This document shows, in pieces, positions 50,600 to 59,654 of a DNA stretch of 64,000 nt. The stretch is from a virus. The notes beneath the pieces were generated by a model. That model was not told the DNA's origin, did not search any database, and saw only the letters and a list, made by a program, of their open reading frames with translations. Position 1 is the first letter of the stretch. Every line of letters starts with the position of its first letter. The position numbers and the translations under genes were made by a program. Location: IMG/VR virus record IMGVR_UViG_3300046559_001153, positions 124,001-188,000 of that record; one strand, written 5' to 3'.

Positions 50600-51026
50600 T
50601 CGTTTTGCCCATACAGTGGCGAGGCTGGCAATAGCCGCGTTGTCTGAAATGGCAAAGCGGCTAGACAGCGAGGCCCAGCAGATGCTGCAAGACAAAGTTT
50701 TTGACGAGTCTCGCATCATTCGAATACTTTATCAGTCCACCGGGGTGAGCCTGGGTCATGAGCAGCTGCACTCGGATTCGGCAAATGATGCCGACGACGA
50801 GATGCTAGCCGATCTGGACGCGACGGTGATGCTTTGCCAGACGTCCTGCCGACTGTTAGCGAAATCAGCTCTGCAGGACAGTTCAGACCCGAAAGCCCAC
50901 GTTCAACGGGTAACTGAACGGGTTGCCAATCTGCTCATGGCCGATCCGATTATGGGTCCTTTGGCGATGAAGAGGGCTAAGCTCGATCTCAGAGCTCGTC
51001 AGCCCGAACCTGGAACAACAGGCTGA
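50583..51026 (+). CDS. Helical hypothetical protein (147 aa)
   Basis: Entirely helical; a Cys-rich CQTSCRLL segment and acidic DDEMLADLDATVM. Ends at a terminator. No family recognised. Confidence 0.58.
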   Translation: MKKPTNRFAHTVARLAIAALSEMAKRLDSEAQQMLQDKVFDESRIIRILYQSTGVSLGHEQLHSDSANDADDEMLADLDATVMLCQTSCRLLAKSALQDSSDPKAHVQRVTERVANLLMADPIMGPLAMKRAKLDLRARQPEPGTTG

Positions 51027-51036
51027 CGGATGTAGC

Positions 51037-51070
51037 GGCTGGTAGGGAATTTCCCTATCAGCCTTTTTTT
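51037..51070 (+). terminator. Strong intrinsic terminator
   Basis: GGCTGGTAGGGAA (51037-51049) pairs with TTCCCTATCAGCC (51051-51063) with one mismatch or wobble, followed by a T7 run, then AGCTATCAGC. Confidence 0.9.
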
Positions 51071-51089
51071 AGCTATCAGCCTGACCATC

Positions 51090-51119
51090 TTGCTCCCCTT
51101 GACCTTGTCAGCGTATACT
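51090..51119 (+). promoter_or_regulatory. Sigma70-like promoter
   Basis: -35 TTGCTC (51090-51095), 18-base spacer, -10 TATACT (51114-51119), 13 bases before ATG 51133. It follows a terminator and the shared TTTTAGCTATCAGC word, as at 20.7 kb. Confidence 0.6.
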
Positions 51120-51132
51120 GAGGACTACAAGC

Positions 51133-51333
51133 ATGACTCCTGACCTGCTGCAACTCGAATCATCCTCGTACGGCGATCTGCTAGGCCAGATCCGCTATTG
51201 GAAAAACCACGGGTATGACCTGGTCTCAGGCACTTTCAGGTATCATCGAAAGTACGTAGTTTTGATGCAGAAACGAGTCGACCACAAACCGGCCAGACTC
51301 GTCGTAAGCATCGGTCGTCCGACATTCAAATAA
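51133..51333 (+). CDS. Hypothetical protein (66 aa)
   Basis: First gene after the promoter. SSSYGDLLGQIRYWKNHGYD and YRHH-like basic strands (FRYHRKYVVLMQKR). Short interval (13 bases after the -10), so the 5' leader would be minimal. Function unknown. Confidence 0.55.
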   Translation: MTPDLLQLESSSYGDLLGQIRYWKNHGYDLVSGTFRYHRKYVVLMQKRVDHKPARLVVSIGRPTFK

Positions 51334-51354
51334 CCAATCGCAAGGAGGCGAAAC

Positions 51355-51681
51355 ATGTCTGCTTCTGTTTCATTGACTGATCTTCAGCAAGTTGCCGGTG
51401 CCGTGGGCGCTGTGAACGCCGCGGGCCACGCAGTTCCACTGACCGTTGTTCCTGTCTGGGCCGGTGCCGACCCAGCGGTCGTCAAGCTGATTCCGTCGGC
51501 TGACGGTCTGTCGTGCGAAGTTGTCGCAGTCGCCGTTGGCTCGACAGCCTTTACCGTCACAGCCACGTTGGCTGACGGTACGGTCATCACCGCTCCGTCC
51601 GTCCCGGTGACCGTTTCGGCCTCGGTAGCCGTCGGTCTGGTTGTGACCATTGGCACCCCGGAACTCATTCCGGCCAGCTAA
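51355..51681 (+). CDS. Ig-like (Big_2-type) beta-sandwich protein (108 aa)
   Basis: Strand-rich, Ala/Val/Thr-rich sequence with LTVVPVWAGADPAVVKLIPS and STAFTVTATLADGTVITAP, typical of bacterial Ig-like folds. In phages such domains decorate capsids or tails. Shine-Dalgarno AAGGAGGCG is strong, fitting a highly made structural protein. Confidence 0.68.
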   Translation: MSASVSLTDLQQVAGAVGAVNAAGHAVPLTVVPVWAGADPAVVKLIPSADGLSCEVVAVAVGSTAFTVTATLADGTVITAPSVPVTVSASVAVGLVVTIGTPELIPAS

Positions 51682-51717
51682 TTCCTTTTTTGATTCAGTC
51701 CATTGGAGCCACTGGCT

Positions 51718-52455
51718 ATGTCCATCTTGAATCTTGCTGCGCTGCGAATGGCAAAAACGGCTGTTGCAAGCGCAAAGGTCGCGTTTACTCCAATGGATCC
51801 GTCACAGATGGCTGGCCAGCAAGGTGGCCAGCCCGGCGGTGACCCAGGTGCCGCACAGGGCGGCCCTGTCGATCCGTCACAGATCTCCGGGATCGGCTCG
51901 CAGTCTGGCTCGTCTGGTTCCGGCGGTGGCGCCGTAGACCAGGAAATGATTCGAAATGTCCTGCGACAAGAGTTACAGCAGATTCTGCCCCAAATGGGCG
52001 GTGGTGGCGGGGGTGCCGGTGGTGGCATGGGCCCCGGAGGCAAACCAATGAAGCTCGACGTTGGTGTTGAGCTTCACCGTTTGAACGTCATGCTGGCCAA
52101 GATCATCGACGCACTGGGTCTTCAAATCCCGGCGTCTGACATGGTCACGACCGAGGAACAGGGACAGCAACCCAGTGCACAGAATGCTGGCATGACGGGA
52201 GCTCCACAGCCCCCGGCCAGCTCGATATCGCCGATTCAGCCGATGCAGCCGGCCGGCCCCGGGCAACAGCAGCAGCATCAGCAGCATCAGCACCAGGCGA
52301 CCGACAAGGCGTCCCTGGCGGACGAGACGGCCCGCAAATTCATGGACCAGGGTGAGTGCAACTCGGAAGAAAGCATTCTCCCACTCTCGACGTCGGCCGC
52401 CGCGGCCAGCCTTATCATGCGTCACCTGCCCGCCATACAGGACCAGATTGCCTGA
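51718..52455 (+). CDS. Low-complexity Gly/Gln-rich protein (245 aa)
   Basis: Starts MSILNLAALRMAKTAVAS, then Gly/Pro/Ser-rich linkers, a helix EMIRNVLRQELQQILPQM, a conserved-looking EL-H-RLNVMLAKIIDALGL helix, and a Gln/His tract (QQQQHQQHQHQ). Possibly a scaffold or virion protein. TGATG overlap with the next gene. Confidence 0.6.
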   Translation: MSILNLAALRMAKTAVASAKVAFTPMDPSQMAGQQGGQPGGDPGAAQGGPVDPSQISGIGSQSGSSGSGGGAVDQEMIRNVLRQELQQILPQMGGGGGGAGGGMGPGGKPMKLDVGVELHRLNVMLAKIIDALGLQIPASDMVTTEEQGQQPSAQNAGMTGAPQPPASSISPIQPMQPAGPGQQQQHQQHQHQATDKASLADETARKFMDQGECNSEESILPLSTSAAAASLIMRHLPAIQDQIA

Positions 52456-52694
52456 TGTACATCGAAGCCATCGAACGATTCGGTAAGCCGCCCGTGCGGT
52501 TGGAAGTCAGTCAGGTCGTCATTTACCGAGACGACGGAACCCCCATCTCGCTGGCCAGTTTGTACGGCCCCGATGGGGCCATTTTCGTTGAAACGGCCGA
52601 GGATCCGGAAAAATTCAACAAGGCCCTGCAGACACTGGGGATCGATAAAACAGTCATCGTCGACAACCTGGTCATGTCCGAACCAACCCAATAA
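52455..52694 (+). CDS. Hypothetical protein (79 aa)
   Basis: TGATG start. Mixed alpha/beta sequence (VRLEVSQVVIYRDDGTPISL). Its TAA stop is the first three bases of palindromic copy 5, so the last codons and the regulatory element abut. Confidence 0.6.
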   Translation: MYIEAIERFGKPPVRLEVSQVVIYRDDGTPISLASLYGPDGAIFVETAEDPEKFNKALQTLGIDKTVIVDNLVMSEPTQ

Positions 52695-52709
52695 CTTTTT
52701 ACAAAGTTA
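52692..52709 (+). promoter_or_regulatory. 18-bp palindromic element, copy 5
   Basis: TAACTTTTTACAAAGTTA, identical to copy 1 at 5411. It lies 22 bases before ATG 52732 of the beta'/ligase fusion. Confidence 0.65.
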
Positions 52710-52731
52710 CAGAGACCAGCAGGTAGGCAAG

Positions 52732-55700
52732 ATGCCCGCGACCTTCATAGGGAAAATGGGTCAGCTGCTGGTCAACGAGGCTCTGCCCGAAGATCTGCGT
52801 AACGGTAAGACCCTGGATTCAAGGGGCTTGACCGACCTGCTGCGGGATGTGGCTGAACGTCACCCCGACAAGTACCGGGACATCTCACACAAGTTGACCC
52901 AGCTGGGTGAAGACGCAGCTCAGCAACTCGGCGGCTATTCGTTCGGGCTCAATGCCATGCGACGGGCCGGGTCAGCCAATGTCATTCGCGATCGCATCAA
53001 AAGCCAGGTTCAGTCACTGCTCGACAATGACAACCTGTCAGATGATGCACGCGAGTCCCAGATCGTCAAACTCCTGGGTCAGGCCCAGTCAGAACAAGAG
53101 AACGCCGTCTACGACGAGAGTTTGAAAGAGAACAATCCGATCGCCTTGCAGATCAAGTCAGGCGCTCGCGGCAAGAAGATGGCTCTCAATTCTCTGCGTG
53201 GGTCCGATCTGCTGTATGTCGACCATCGCGACCGGCCAGTGCCCATCCCCGTCCTGCGGAGTTACCCTGAGGGCCTGTCGCCGGCCGAGTATTGGGCTGG
53301 GGCCTATGGTGCTCGTCACGGCATTGTCAGTGTGAAGCTGGGCACAGCCCAGTCAGGCTTCCTGGCGAAACAACTCAATCAAGCGACCCACCGGCTGATT
53401 GTGACGCATGAGGATGACGCTCCGGTCGATACGGTCCGAGGCCTGCCAGTCCCTGTCGACGATAACGACAATGTGGGGGCCTTGCTGGCCCATCCGGCTG
53501 GTGGTTTTGGGCGGAACACGGTTCTGACGCCCAAGGTTCTGAAGTCCCTGCATGATGGCGGCATTCAGAGAATTCTGGTACGCAGCCCGACTGTTGGCGG
53601 GGCACCTGATGGGGGTCTCTACTCACGCGATGTTGGCATTCGAGAAACTGGCGGTCTGCCGCCCAAAGGAACGTTCTCCGGTCTGCAGGCCGGTCAGGCG
53701 ATCTCTGAGCCGTTGTCGCAGGCCACCTTGTCCGCCAAGCACGCAGGGGGCGTTGCCGGAGCATCCAAATCAGTGTCAGGCTTTGCCTGGATCAACGCCC
53801 TGGTTCAGATCCCCAAGGTATTTCCTGGCGGGGCAACGCATTCAGAAGTAGACGGGCGTGTGCAGCAGATTACCAAGGCACCTGGCGGCGGTTTGCACGT
53901 GCAGGTGAACGGACTGGAGCATTACGTGCCGCACGGGCTGGCTTTGACAGTTGCCCCGGGCGACGCGGTTGAAGCTGGCGACGTGCTCAGTGAGGGCATT
54001 CCCAGCCCGGCCGAGATCGTCAAGCACAAGGGAATTGGTGAAGGTCGCCGGTACTTTGTGGATGCCATGCGTAAAGCATTGACCGACTCTGGTGTTCGAA
54101 ACAATCGCCGAAATCTCGAACTCATCAGTCGTGGTCTGATCAATCACGTCGAGCTCGACGCGGAGATCGGCGAACACGCGCCAGACGACGTTGTCCCATT
54201 CGACACGATCGAACGGGATTACGAGCCGAGAGAAGGCAGTCACACGCTGCCTGTCCACCAGGCAATCGGCCAGTATCTCGAGAAGCCCTACCTGCACCAC
54301 ACGATTGGTACGAAGGTCAAATCGAGCATGTTGCCGGACTTCAAGCATTTTGGAGTTGAATCGGTTCACGTGCACAAAGATCCGCCGCTATTCCATCCGC
54401 TCATGGTTCGCGGTATGTACAACTTGCAGCACGACCCGGACGCCATGACAAGGAATCTAGGTTCAGGGCTGCAGGCAAGCTTCCTGGACTCGGTCCACCG
54501 TGGCGGCGGCAGCGACGAAAAGGGTACCAGCTATGTTCCCGGCCTGGCCCGTACTGTGGATTTTGGCCGCATTGGCGTTATCCGGCCGACTGTGGTTACA
54601 CCGCAGAGATCGACTATGAAAATCGCAGCTGGCAGCCCGATTGCCCCGGCTCTCGACCCGAAACCGGCTCCCATCAAACCACTGGCGCCACCACAGCCTC
54701 AAATAAAACCGATTGCTCCTCCACCGTCGCCGGCTTTGCAGGCGAAGCCTCAATCTGTGCTGGGCGATAGTTCGATCAACGGGTTCGGTGACTTCTTCCA
54801 TCATGCCGGTAATCTGCTGCGTGGGCCCGGGTACGACGCCGGGATGGCACCGGCAACTGCCGGTTTCAAGAACACGATGACGCCGCAGCAGTTTGGCCAA
54901 CAGATGCGGACTGATCTTCCCGGTCTGCCTAATCCGGTTGCACCAGCCGCACAACCCGGAGTATGGGATCAAGCGAAAGCCATAGCGCCTGGCCTGGCTA
55001 CCAATCTCGGGGTTAATGTAGCTGGGCAGCAGATAGCAAAAAATACGTTGGTGCGAGCCGTTCCCAGATTAGGAGTAGGTGCCGCCTCAAAGCTCTTGCC
55101 TCTCGGTATCGGCGCCGCAGTTGCCGAGCCGATTGGGTGGCTCGGTAAAAAGACCGGAATTCCAGGCTTCGAAAACGATGCAGCATATGACACCAATGCG
55201 TATCGTCAAGAGGCCGAAGGTTTGCACTACGGGATGCCGGCCGGCTGGCGTCAGGACACCAATCGACCGTGGTATATTCGAATGGGAGACTGGTTGGCCA
55301 ATGACGCAGGAACAGCCGTAATGCAGCCTCAGACGGCCGTCATGAACGCGTTTGGCAAGTCGAGCGATGACGCCTTGGGAATTCCTTCTCGCGACGAGAT
55401 GGGAGACTTATCCAAGCTCGAAACGGGCAAGCTCTATGACCTGTTTACACAGCTCCATAACGCCACCAAAGCCGGTCCCCACACTGATCTGAGGATTGGC
55501 GATCCGGAGCAGGGGCTGCACTCTTGGGCCGTGCCGAAGGGTTTACCCGAGTCTGGGAAGAAGCATCTGGCTGTCCACCAGCCAATTCACGAGCATTCCT
55601 ACGGGGGCTGGTCGGGCACGATTCCCGAGGGCGAATACGGGGCCGGTACGGTCAAGAGTCAGATCAAGGGCAAGGCCCTGGTGACCGAGTCGGGTCCGGG

Positions 55701-56883
55701 CAAACTGCATTTTACGACAGCTCACATGAAGCATCCCGAGCGGTTCACTGTGGTGGCGCCAAAAAGCTTCGGTGAAAACAATCACCTGCTGCTCAACACG
55801 ACGCCGACCGAGCCGCTGCCGTACCAGAAGATCCACTACAAGAAAGTTCCGACCGAACAGGTCGAAGGAAAGTTGAAGGAGTTAGAACCCGGTTCGTCGG
55901 TGCAGGCCAAGATTGACGGTGCATCGAGCCTGGTCAAACTGCTCAAGGATCAGCTCGAACTGTATTCGTACCGGGCATCAAAGCCGACAGGAAAACCAAT
56001 CATTCACACGGAGAAGGTGTTACATGGCCGGCCTCGGATTGAGATCCCTCCTGAGTACCACAACAGCATCCTGCGCGGTGAGTTACACGGGGTCAAGCAA
56101 GACTCCGAAGGAAAAGAAACGGTTATTCATCCCAGCGAACTTGGTGGTATCCTCAACTCAACGATTGCTCACTCGCTGGCAAAACAAGAGACCTCAGGCG
56201 TTCGGCTCCGTAACGCACTGTTCGACATTCAACAGGTTGGCAACACGCCAATTGACTTCTCCAAGACGCCATATTCTGAACGTCGGGAACACTTGAAGAG
56301 CATTCTGCCGTCGCTGCCGCAGGACATTTTTCACTTGACCGACGAAGCCAAGACACCGGAAGATGCGCTGAAGTTGTGGAAAGACATTGGTAGCGGGGAT
56401 CACCCGAAAACTGAGGAAGGAATCGTTATCCACTCTCCAACGGGCAAGCCCCAGAAGGCTAAGTACATTGAAGATCACGACGTTCACATCCGCGGTATTT
56501 TCCCTGGCGAAGGCCGTCTTGCTGGAACTCATGCCGGCGGCTTTGAGTACTCTGCTGAGCCTGATGGTCCTATTCTCGGCCGTGTTGGCACTGGCTTTTC
56601 TGACGATGTTCGTCGCCAGATGCATGATCGACCTGACGATTTCGTGGGGCGGGTTGCCCGGGTGAAGTCCCAGGAGAAGTTGCAGTCGGGTGCGTTGAGA
56701 GCTCCGGCTTATATCGCTCTCCACGAAGATTACCCAGTGTCGTCGGCTTTGAATAAGGCGGCCGAGCTAGAACGCGTCCGTCTGCGTGTGAAAGAATTGG
56801 CAGAGAAAAAGGCGACCGCTTCTCCAATTTCTCTGGCCAGAGAACGCCTTCAAGCTATCCGAGCGAAAAATTTGGGCCTATAA
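52732..56883 (+). CDS. RNA polymerase beta' C-terminal half fused to LigD-type phosphoesterase and ATP-dependent DNA ligase (1383 aa)
   Basis: Three functional blocks. Residues 1-630: beta' C-half. FIGKMGQLLVNEALPED resumes the break in the 41675 product; SGARGKK (143-149), then PEGLSPAEYW, GARHGIVSVKLGTAQSGFLAKQL-type bridge helix; trigger loop within 317-340 (SEPLSQATLSAKHAGG); PGDAVEAGDVLSEG and the terminal helix. About 635-890: Pro-rich linker and Gly/Ala hydrophobic segment. About 890-1040: LigD 3'-phosphoesterase (HTDLRIG, SWAVPKGLP, GTIPEGEYGAGTV). About 1040-1350: ligase NTase with the adenylation Lys K1060 in AK-IDG, LRGELHG, EEGIVI at 1228 and a motif V Lys. The start at 52732 avoids a 122-base overlap with the previous gene. 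Confidence 0.9.
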   Translation: MPATFIGKMGQLLVNEALPEDLRNGKTLDSRGLTDLLRDVAERHPDKYRDISHKLTQLGEDAAQQLGGYSFGLNAMRRAGSANVIRDRIKSQVQSLLDNDNLSDDARESQIVKLLGQAQSEQENAVYDESLKENNPIALQIKSGARGKKMALNSLRGSDLLYVDHRDRPVPIPVLRSYPEGLSPAEYWAGAYGARHGIVSVKLGTAQSGFLAKQLNQATHRLIVTHEDDAPVDTVRGLPVPVDDNDNVGALLAHPAGGFGRNTVLTPKVLKSLHDGGIQRILVRSPTVGGAPDGGLYSRDVGIRETGGLPPKGTFSGLQAGQAISEPLSQATLSAKHAGGVAGASKSVSGFAWINALVQIPKVFPGGATHSEVDGRVQQITKAPGGGLHVQVNGLEHYVPHGLALTVAPGDAVEAGDVLSEGIPSPAEIVKHKGIGEGRRYFVDAMRKALTDSGVRNNRRNLELISRGLINHVELDAEIGEHAPDDVVPFDTIERDYEPREGSHTLPVHQAIGQYLEKPYLHHTIGTKVKSSMLPDFKHFGVESVHVHKDPPLFHPLMVRGMYNLQHDPDAMTRNLGSGLQASFLDSVHRGGGSDEKGTSYVPGLARTVDFGRIGVIRPTVVTPQRSTMKIAAGSPIAPALDPKPAPIKPLAPPQPQIKPIAPPPSPALQAKPQSVLGDSSINGFGDFFHHAGNLLRGPGYDAGMAPATAGFKNTMTPQQFGQQMRTDLPGLPNPVAPAAQPGVWDQAKAIAPGLATNLGVNVAGQQIAKNTLVRAVPRLGVGAASKLLPLGIGAAVAEPIGWLGKKTGIPGFENDAAYDTNAYRQEAEGLHYGMPAGWRQDTNRPWYIRMGDWLANDAGTAVMQPQTAVMNAFGKSSDDALGIPSRDEMGDLSKLETGKLYDLFTQLHNATKAGPHTDLRIGDPEQGLHSWAVPKGLPESGKKHLAVHQPIHEHSYGGWSGTIPEGEYGAGTVKSQIKGKALVTESGPGKLHFTTAHMKHPERFTVVAPKSFGENNHLLLNTTPTEPLPYQKIHYKKVPTEQVEGKLKELEPGSSVQAKIDGASSLVKLLKDQLELYSYRASKPTGKPIIHTEKVLHGRPRIEIPPEYHNSILRGELHGVKQDSEGKETVIHPSELGGILNSTIAHSLAKQETSGVRLRNALFDIQQVGNTPIDFSKTPYSERREHLKSILPSLPQDIFHLTDEAKTPEDALKLWKDIGSGDHPKTEEGIVIHSPTGKPQKAKYIEDHDVHIRGIFPGEGRLAGTHAGGFEYSAEPDGPILGRVGTGFSDDVRRQMHDRPDDFVGRVARVKSQEKLQSGALRAPAYIALHEDYPVSSALNKAAELERVRLRVKELAEKKATASPISLARERLQAIRAKNLGL

Positions 56884-56904
56884 TCGGTCTGAAAGGATTT
56901 CGCA

Positions 56905-57111
56905 ATGAGTCTGACCTGGATACTGTACTGGATCTTTGTCGGAATTTTCGTGCTTGGGGATACAGGTTGGATGATCTGGGCAATGAACCAGGGGACCGGT
57001 CAAGCGATGCCTCCGACGATTTTGCCGCTCATAGTAGGTATTCTCGGTGTTGGATTTTTTGTCGTTGTCGCTGTCATCATCATCGGAGTGAGAGCGTTAC
57101 TCGGGCCGTAA
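56905..57111 (+). CDS. Two-pass small membrane protein (68 aa)
   Basis: Shine-Dalgarno GAAAGG before ATG 56905. Two hydrophobic helices (residues 4-25 and 38-62) joined by a short polar loop, as in class II holins; no lysis genes are recognised around it, so this is only a possibility. Confidence 0.6.
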   Translation: MSLTWILYWIFVGIFVLGDTGWMIWAMNQGTGQAMPPTILPLIVGILGVGFFVVVAVIIIGVRALLGP

Positions 57112-57150
57112 ATTTTTGCTGATCGAACTTCTCGTCAAGGATGACGCCAC

Positions 57151-59652
57151 ATGTCCATTCTGCTTGCAGGTAGCCAGTCGCTCGCGAAACGCGCTAACAT
57201 CGGCGGCGATCCTGAAGGGAACTTCGAACAATCGTTCGCCTCGCTGGGCTATAACTTCCTGAGTGAAAAAGCCCCCAGGCTGCTCGAGCACATGCTGGGC
57301 TTCCAGCTGCTTGACCGCAACGACGACATGTCACGAGCTGTCGGCGTTTATGGTTTCCAGGCTGATACCAAGCGACTGTACATGCCTTTGTTTTTCCTGA
57401 ATGGGGAACTTCGCGGCCAGGAATTGCTCTTCGTTCAGAACAAGGACGAGGGGCAGTTTGTCCCCATGAAGGAGAACTGGGTCAACTTCCTGCTCAGCAA
57501 GTCGCCACACATCATGGGCGAGGCGTCGCAGAAGGATGTGTTCCAGATGGGCGGGATGTGGCCGGACCTGCGTCCATTCACGAACGCTTACCGCGGTAGC
57601 AAATACTCATGCGACATGCCGCGTATCCAAGAGTGGGCCAAGCCGTTCATGCCCGTCTATGCTCGTCTCTGTACGACCAACCCTCTGCGTGACACTCGTT
57701 ACGCGAAGATCGCGACAGCCCAAAACCTGCTGAGCGAATCTCCGATGGCCGTGAAAATGGCCATCGATCTGTGTGACCGATTCCCGAACGTCAAGGCGGC
57801 CATGCACCGGTGTTACGGAGCGGACGTCTTTGAGAAGGCTCTACTGACCATCAAAGCCCGACTGACCAAAGAGGCGTCGGATCGAGGCAGCATTCTCTCG
57901 TTCAAGCCGCAGAAGGTGGCAGTCGCGCGTTCCCGATCGAGCATACTGCCCGACCTGACCCCCCAGGACCCCGTTAAGCTGGGGGCTTTGAAGATTATGC
58001 GGGTCGATCCGAATGAACGTTTTACGCACAACATTCCCGATCGATCACGCGAAGAGGCCACTGGCGACACCCGCCGCGGCGCCGTCGTGATCACCGACAA
58101 ACGCTTGCCGCAGGACAAGTCGACCCTGTACAACACGGCGATCCATACGGCCTACACGAATCCAACTCGATCTTCCCTGGCTGAGGTGCTGGCCGGGGCC
58201 GGCAAGTTCGAGAAGTGCCTGATCATCCATCGCCCATACTCCGGCAAGGGGCAGCACACCTTCGTGACTGTCGTCCGAGCGGAAGGTCAAAGTTCAGCCC
58301 GCAACTGGATCAACTCGGACGCTACGAACATTTACGTTCGCCAGCCGATTGAAAGCCAGTTCGATTTCAAGACCTGGTTCGACGGATTGTCGTCCGCCAA
58401 GATGACCAAGGACAGCACGTATGTCGCGCTGACCGGTGACGGCCGCGGTACATTGCCGTTTACAGTGAACAGCGTTCTGGATGATGACTGTTACCGAGTC
58501 CAATACGAGACCGGACACAAGCGACCACAGTACGCTCACATGTCGCGAAATTACAGCACCAACGGATTGGGCGACCGCGACACGCCGCCCAATCCGTCGG
58601 GTTACACGGATTACAATGCCTTGCTGCATTTGAACGGCCGTAAGGGCTCCAGCATCCACGCCGTTGGTGGCGAACTGTGGATCCCCGACAGCGCTAAAAT
58701 CCTCAAGATCCAAGACCCATTTGACCCAGAAGATGACAGTGACGAAGACTCAATTTCGCCGCTCCAGCCTGGCAACCTGATTGACGTGCAGAATCAGATC
58801 TACCAGAAAACAGCGTCCCTCAAGCTCTGGACGGTTGGGTCAGACGAAATCGCTCTGTCGACAAAGTTTGGCACGCGCCGCATGAGCAAACAAGCCGCTT
58901 ACGTGGCGATGGTTGCTGACCTTGGGCTGGGGATTGATGATGCAGACGCGGCCATGGACAAAGTGACCAAAGCCGGTTCGGCCAAGTTCAGGATTCTGTA
59001 CGGACCGTTCTACCAGAAGCGGGCTGACGCGTGGCCCGGCTACGGCGGCGACCTGCTTGATCAGGGCCCGAGTGCTCCCCGAGAAGGGCCGCCACCGACC
59101 GGATCCGGCTTCCCGTGGTACGGCGGAGCGATCAACAAGTATCCGCAGGAGGAGTACCTGGAAGTTCCAGGACTCAATGCCTACTCAACCAATCCCTGGA
59201 TCTACGATCCCACTCGTATCCCCGATCCAGGGACTGGCCCCGGCGCCTACGGCACAGACCAGGCCGGGTCGGGAAGCTTCTCTCAGGGTCAGGATTCGTC
59301 ATCCCAGGGCGTCCAAAATGCGGCGGCATCTGGCCAGAAGGAAGTCTTCGATACGACCATCTTGAGCAACCTGCTCAACTCGGTTCGACAGGAGAGCGTG
59401 GTCGATCGCTACTTGAGCGACCTGATGACTGGGCTTGACCGAATCGGGCGTATTCTGTTCAGCTTCTACTGGCACATGGATGACGTCAAAGAGCACTACG
59501 GTGCGGCCGAGACGCCCGATCTCATCGATGCCATGCGAAATGCGTTTGAAGAATGCGGCGACGTCACGTTGAAACTTCGTCAGAACTCGATGAACCCTGA
59601 CATGGGTGAAATGGGATCGCCGAACGTTGAAGACGTGGCTCGTGCTGACTGA
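57151..59652 (+). CDS. Large probable virion protein (833 aa)
   Basis: No recognised family. N-terminal module (1-230) FNGELRGQELLFVQNKDEGQ and a helical RIQEWAKPFMPVYARLC; middle (260-560) beta-rich with AVVITDKRLP and TFVTVVRAEGQSS; near 620-760 a Pro/Gly/Tyr-rich region (PPPTGSGFPWYGG); helical C-terminus. Size, position and a strong context (palindrome and next structural-like gene) suggest a virion component; unproven. Confidence 0.62.
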   Translation: MSILLAGSQSLAKRANIGGDPEGNFEQSFASLGYNFLSEKAPRLLEHMLGFQLLDRNDDMSRAVGVYGFQADTKRLYMPLFFLNGELRGQELLFVQNKDEGQFVPMKENWVNFLLSKSPHIMGEASQKDVFQMGGMWPDLRPFTNAYRGSKYSCDMPRIQEWAKPFMPVYARLCTTNPLRDTRYAKIATAQNLLSESPMAVKMAIDLCDRFPNVKAAMHRCYGADVFEKALLTIKARLTKEASDRGSILSFKPQKVAVARSRSSILPDLTPQDPVKLGALKIMRVDPNERFTHNIPDRSREEATGDTRRGAVVITDKRLPQDKSTLYNTAIHTAYTNPTRSSLAEVLAGAGKFEKCLIIHRPYSGKGQHTFVTVVRAEGQSSARNWINSDATNIYVRQPIESQFDFKTWFDGLSSAKMTKDSTYVALTGDGRGTLPFTVNSVLDDDCYRVQYETGHKRPQYAHMSRNYSTNGLGDRDTPPNPSGYTDYNALLHLNGRKGSSIHAVGGELWIPDSAKILKIQDPFDPEDDSDEDSISPLQPGNLIDVQNQIYQKTASLKLWTVGSDEIALSTKFGTRRMSKQAAYVAMVADLGLGIDDADAAMDKVTKAGSAKFRILYGPFYQKRADAWPGYGGDLLDQGPSAPREGPPPTGSGFPWYGGAINKYPQEEYLEVPGLNAYSTNPWIYDPTRIPDPGTGPGAYGTDQAGSGSFSQGQDSSSQGVQNAAASGQKEVFDTTILSNLLNSVRQESVVDRYLSDLMTGLDRIGRILFSFYWHMDDVKEHYGAAETPDLIDAMRNAFEECGDVTLKLRQNSMNPDMGEMGSPNVEDVARAD

Positions 59653-59654
59653 CG

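Noticed and set aside
52573-52731. Upstream extension of the beta'/ligase gene to ATG 52573
   Set aside because: It would overlap the gene at 52455 by 122 bases, has no family resemblance, and would place palindromic copy 5 inside the coding sequence. ATG 52732 starts just before the beta' homology.
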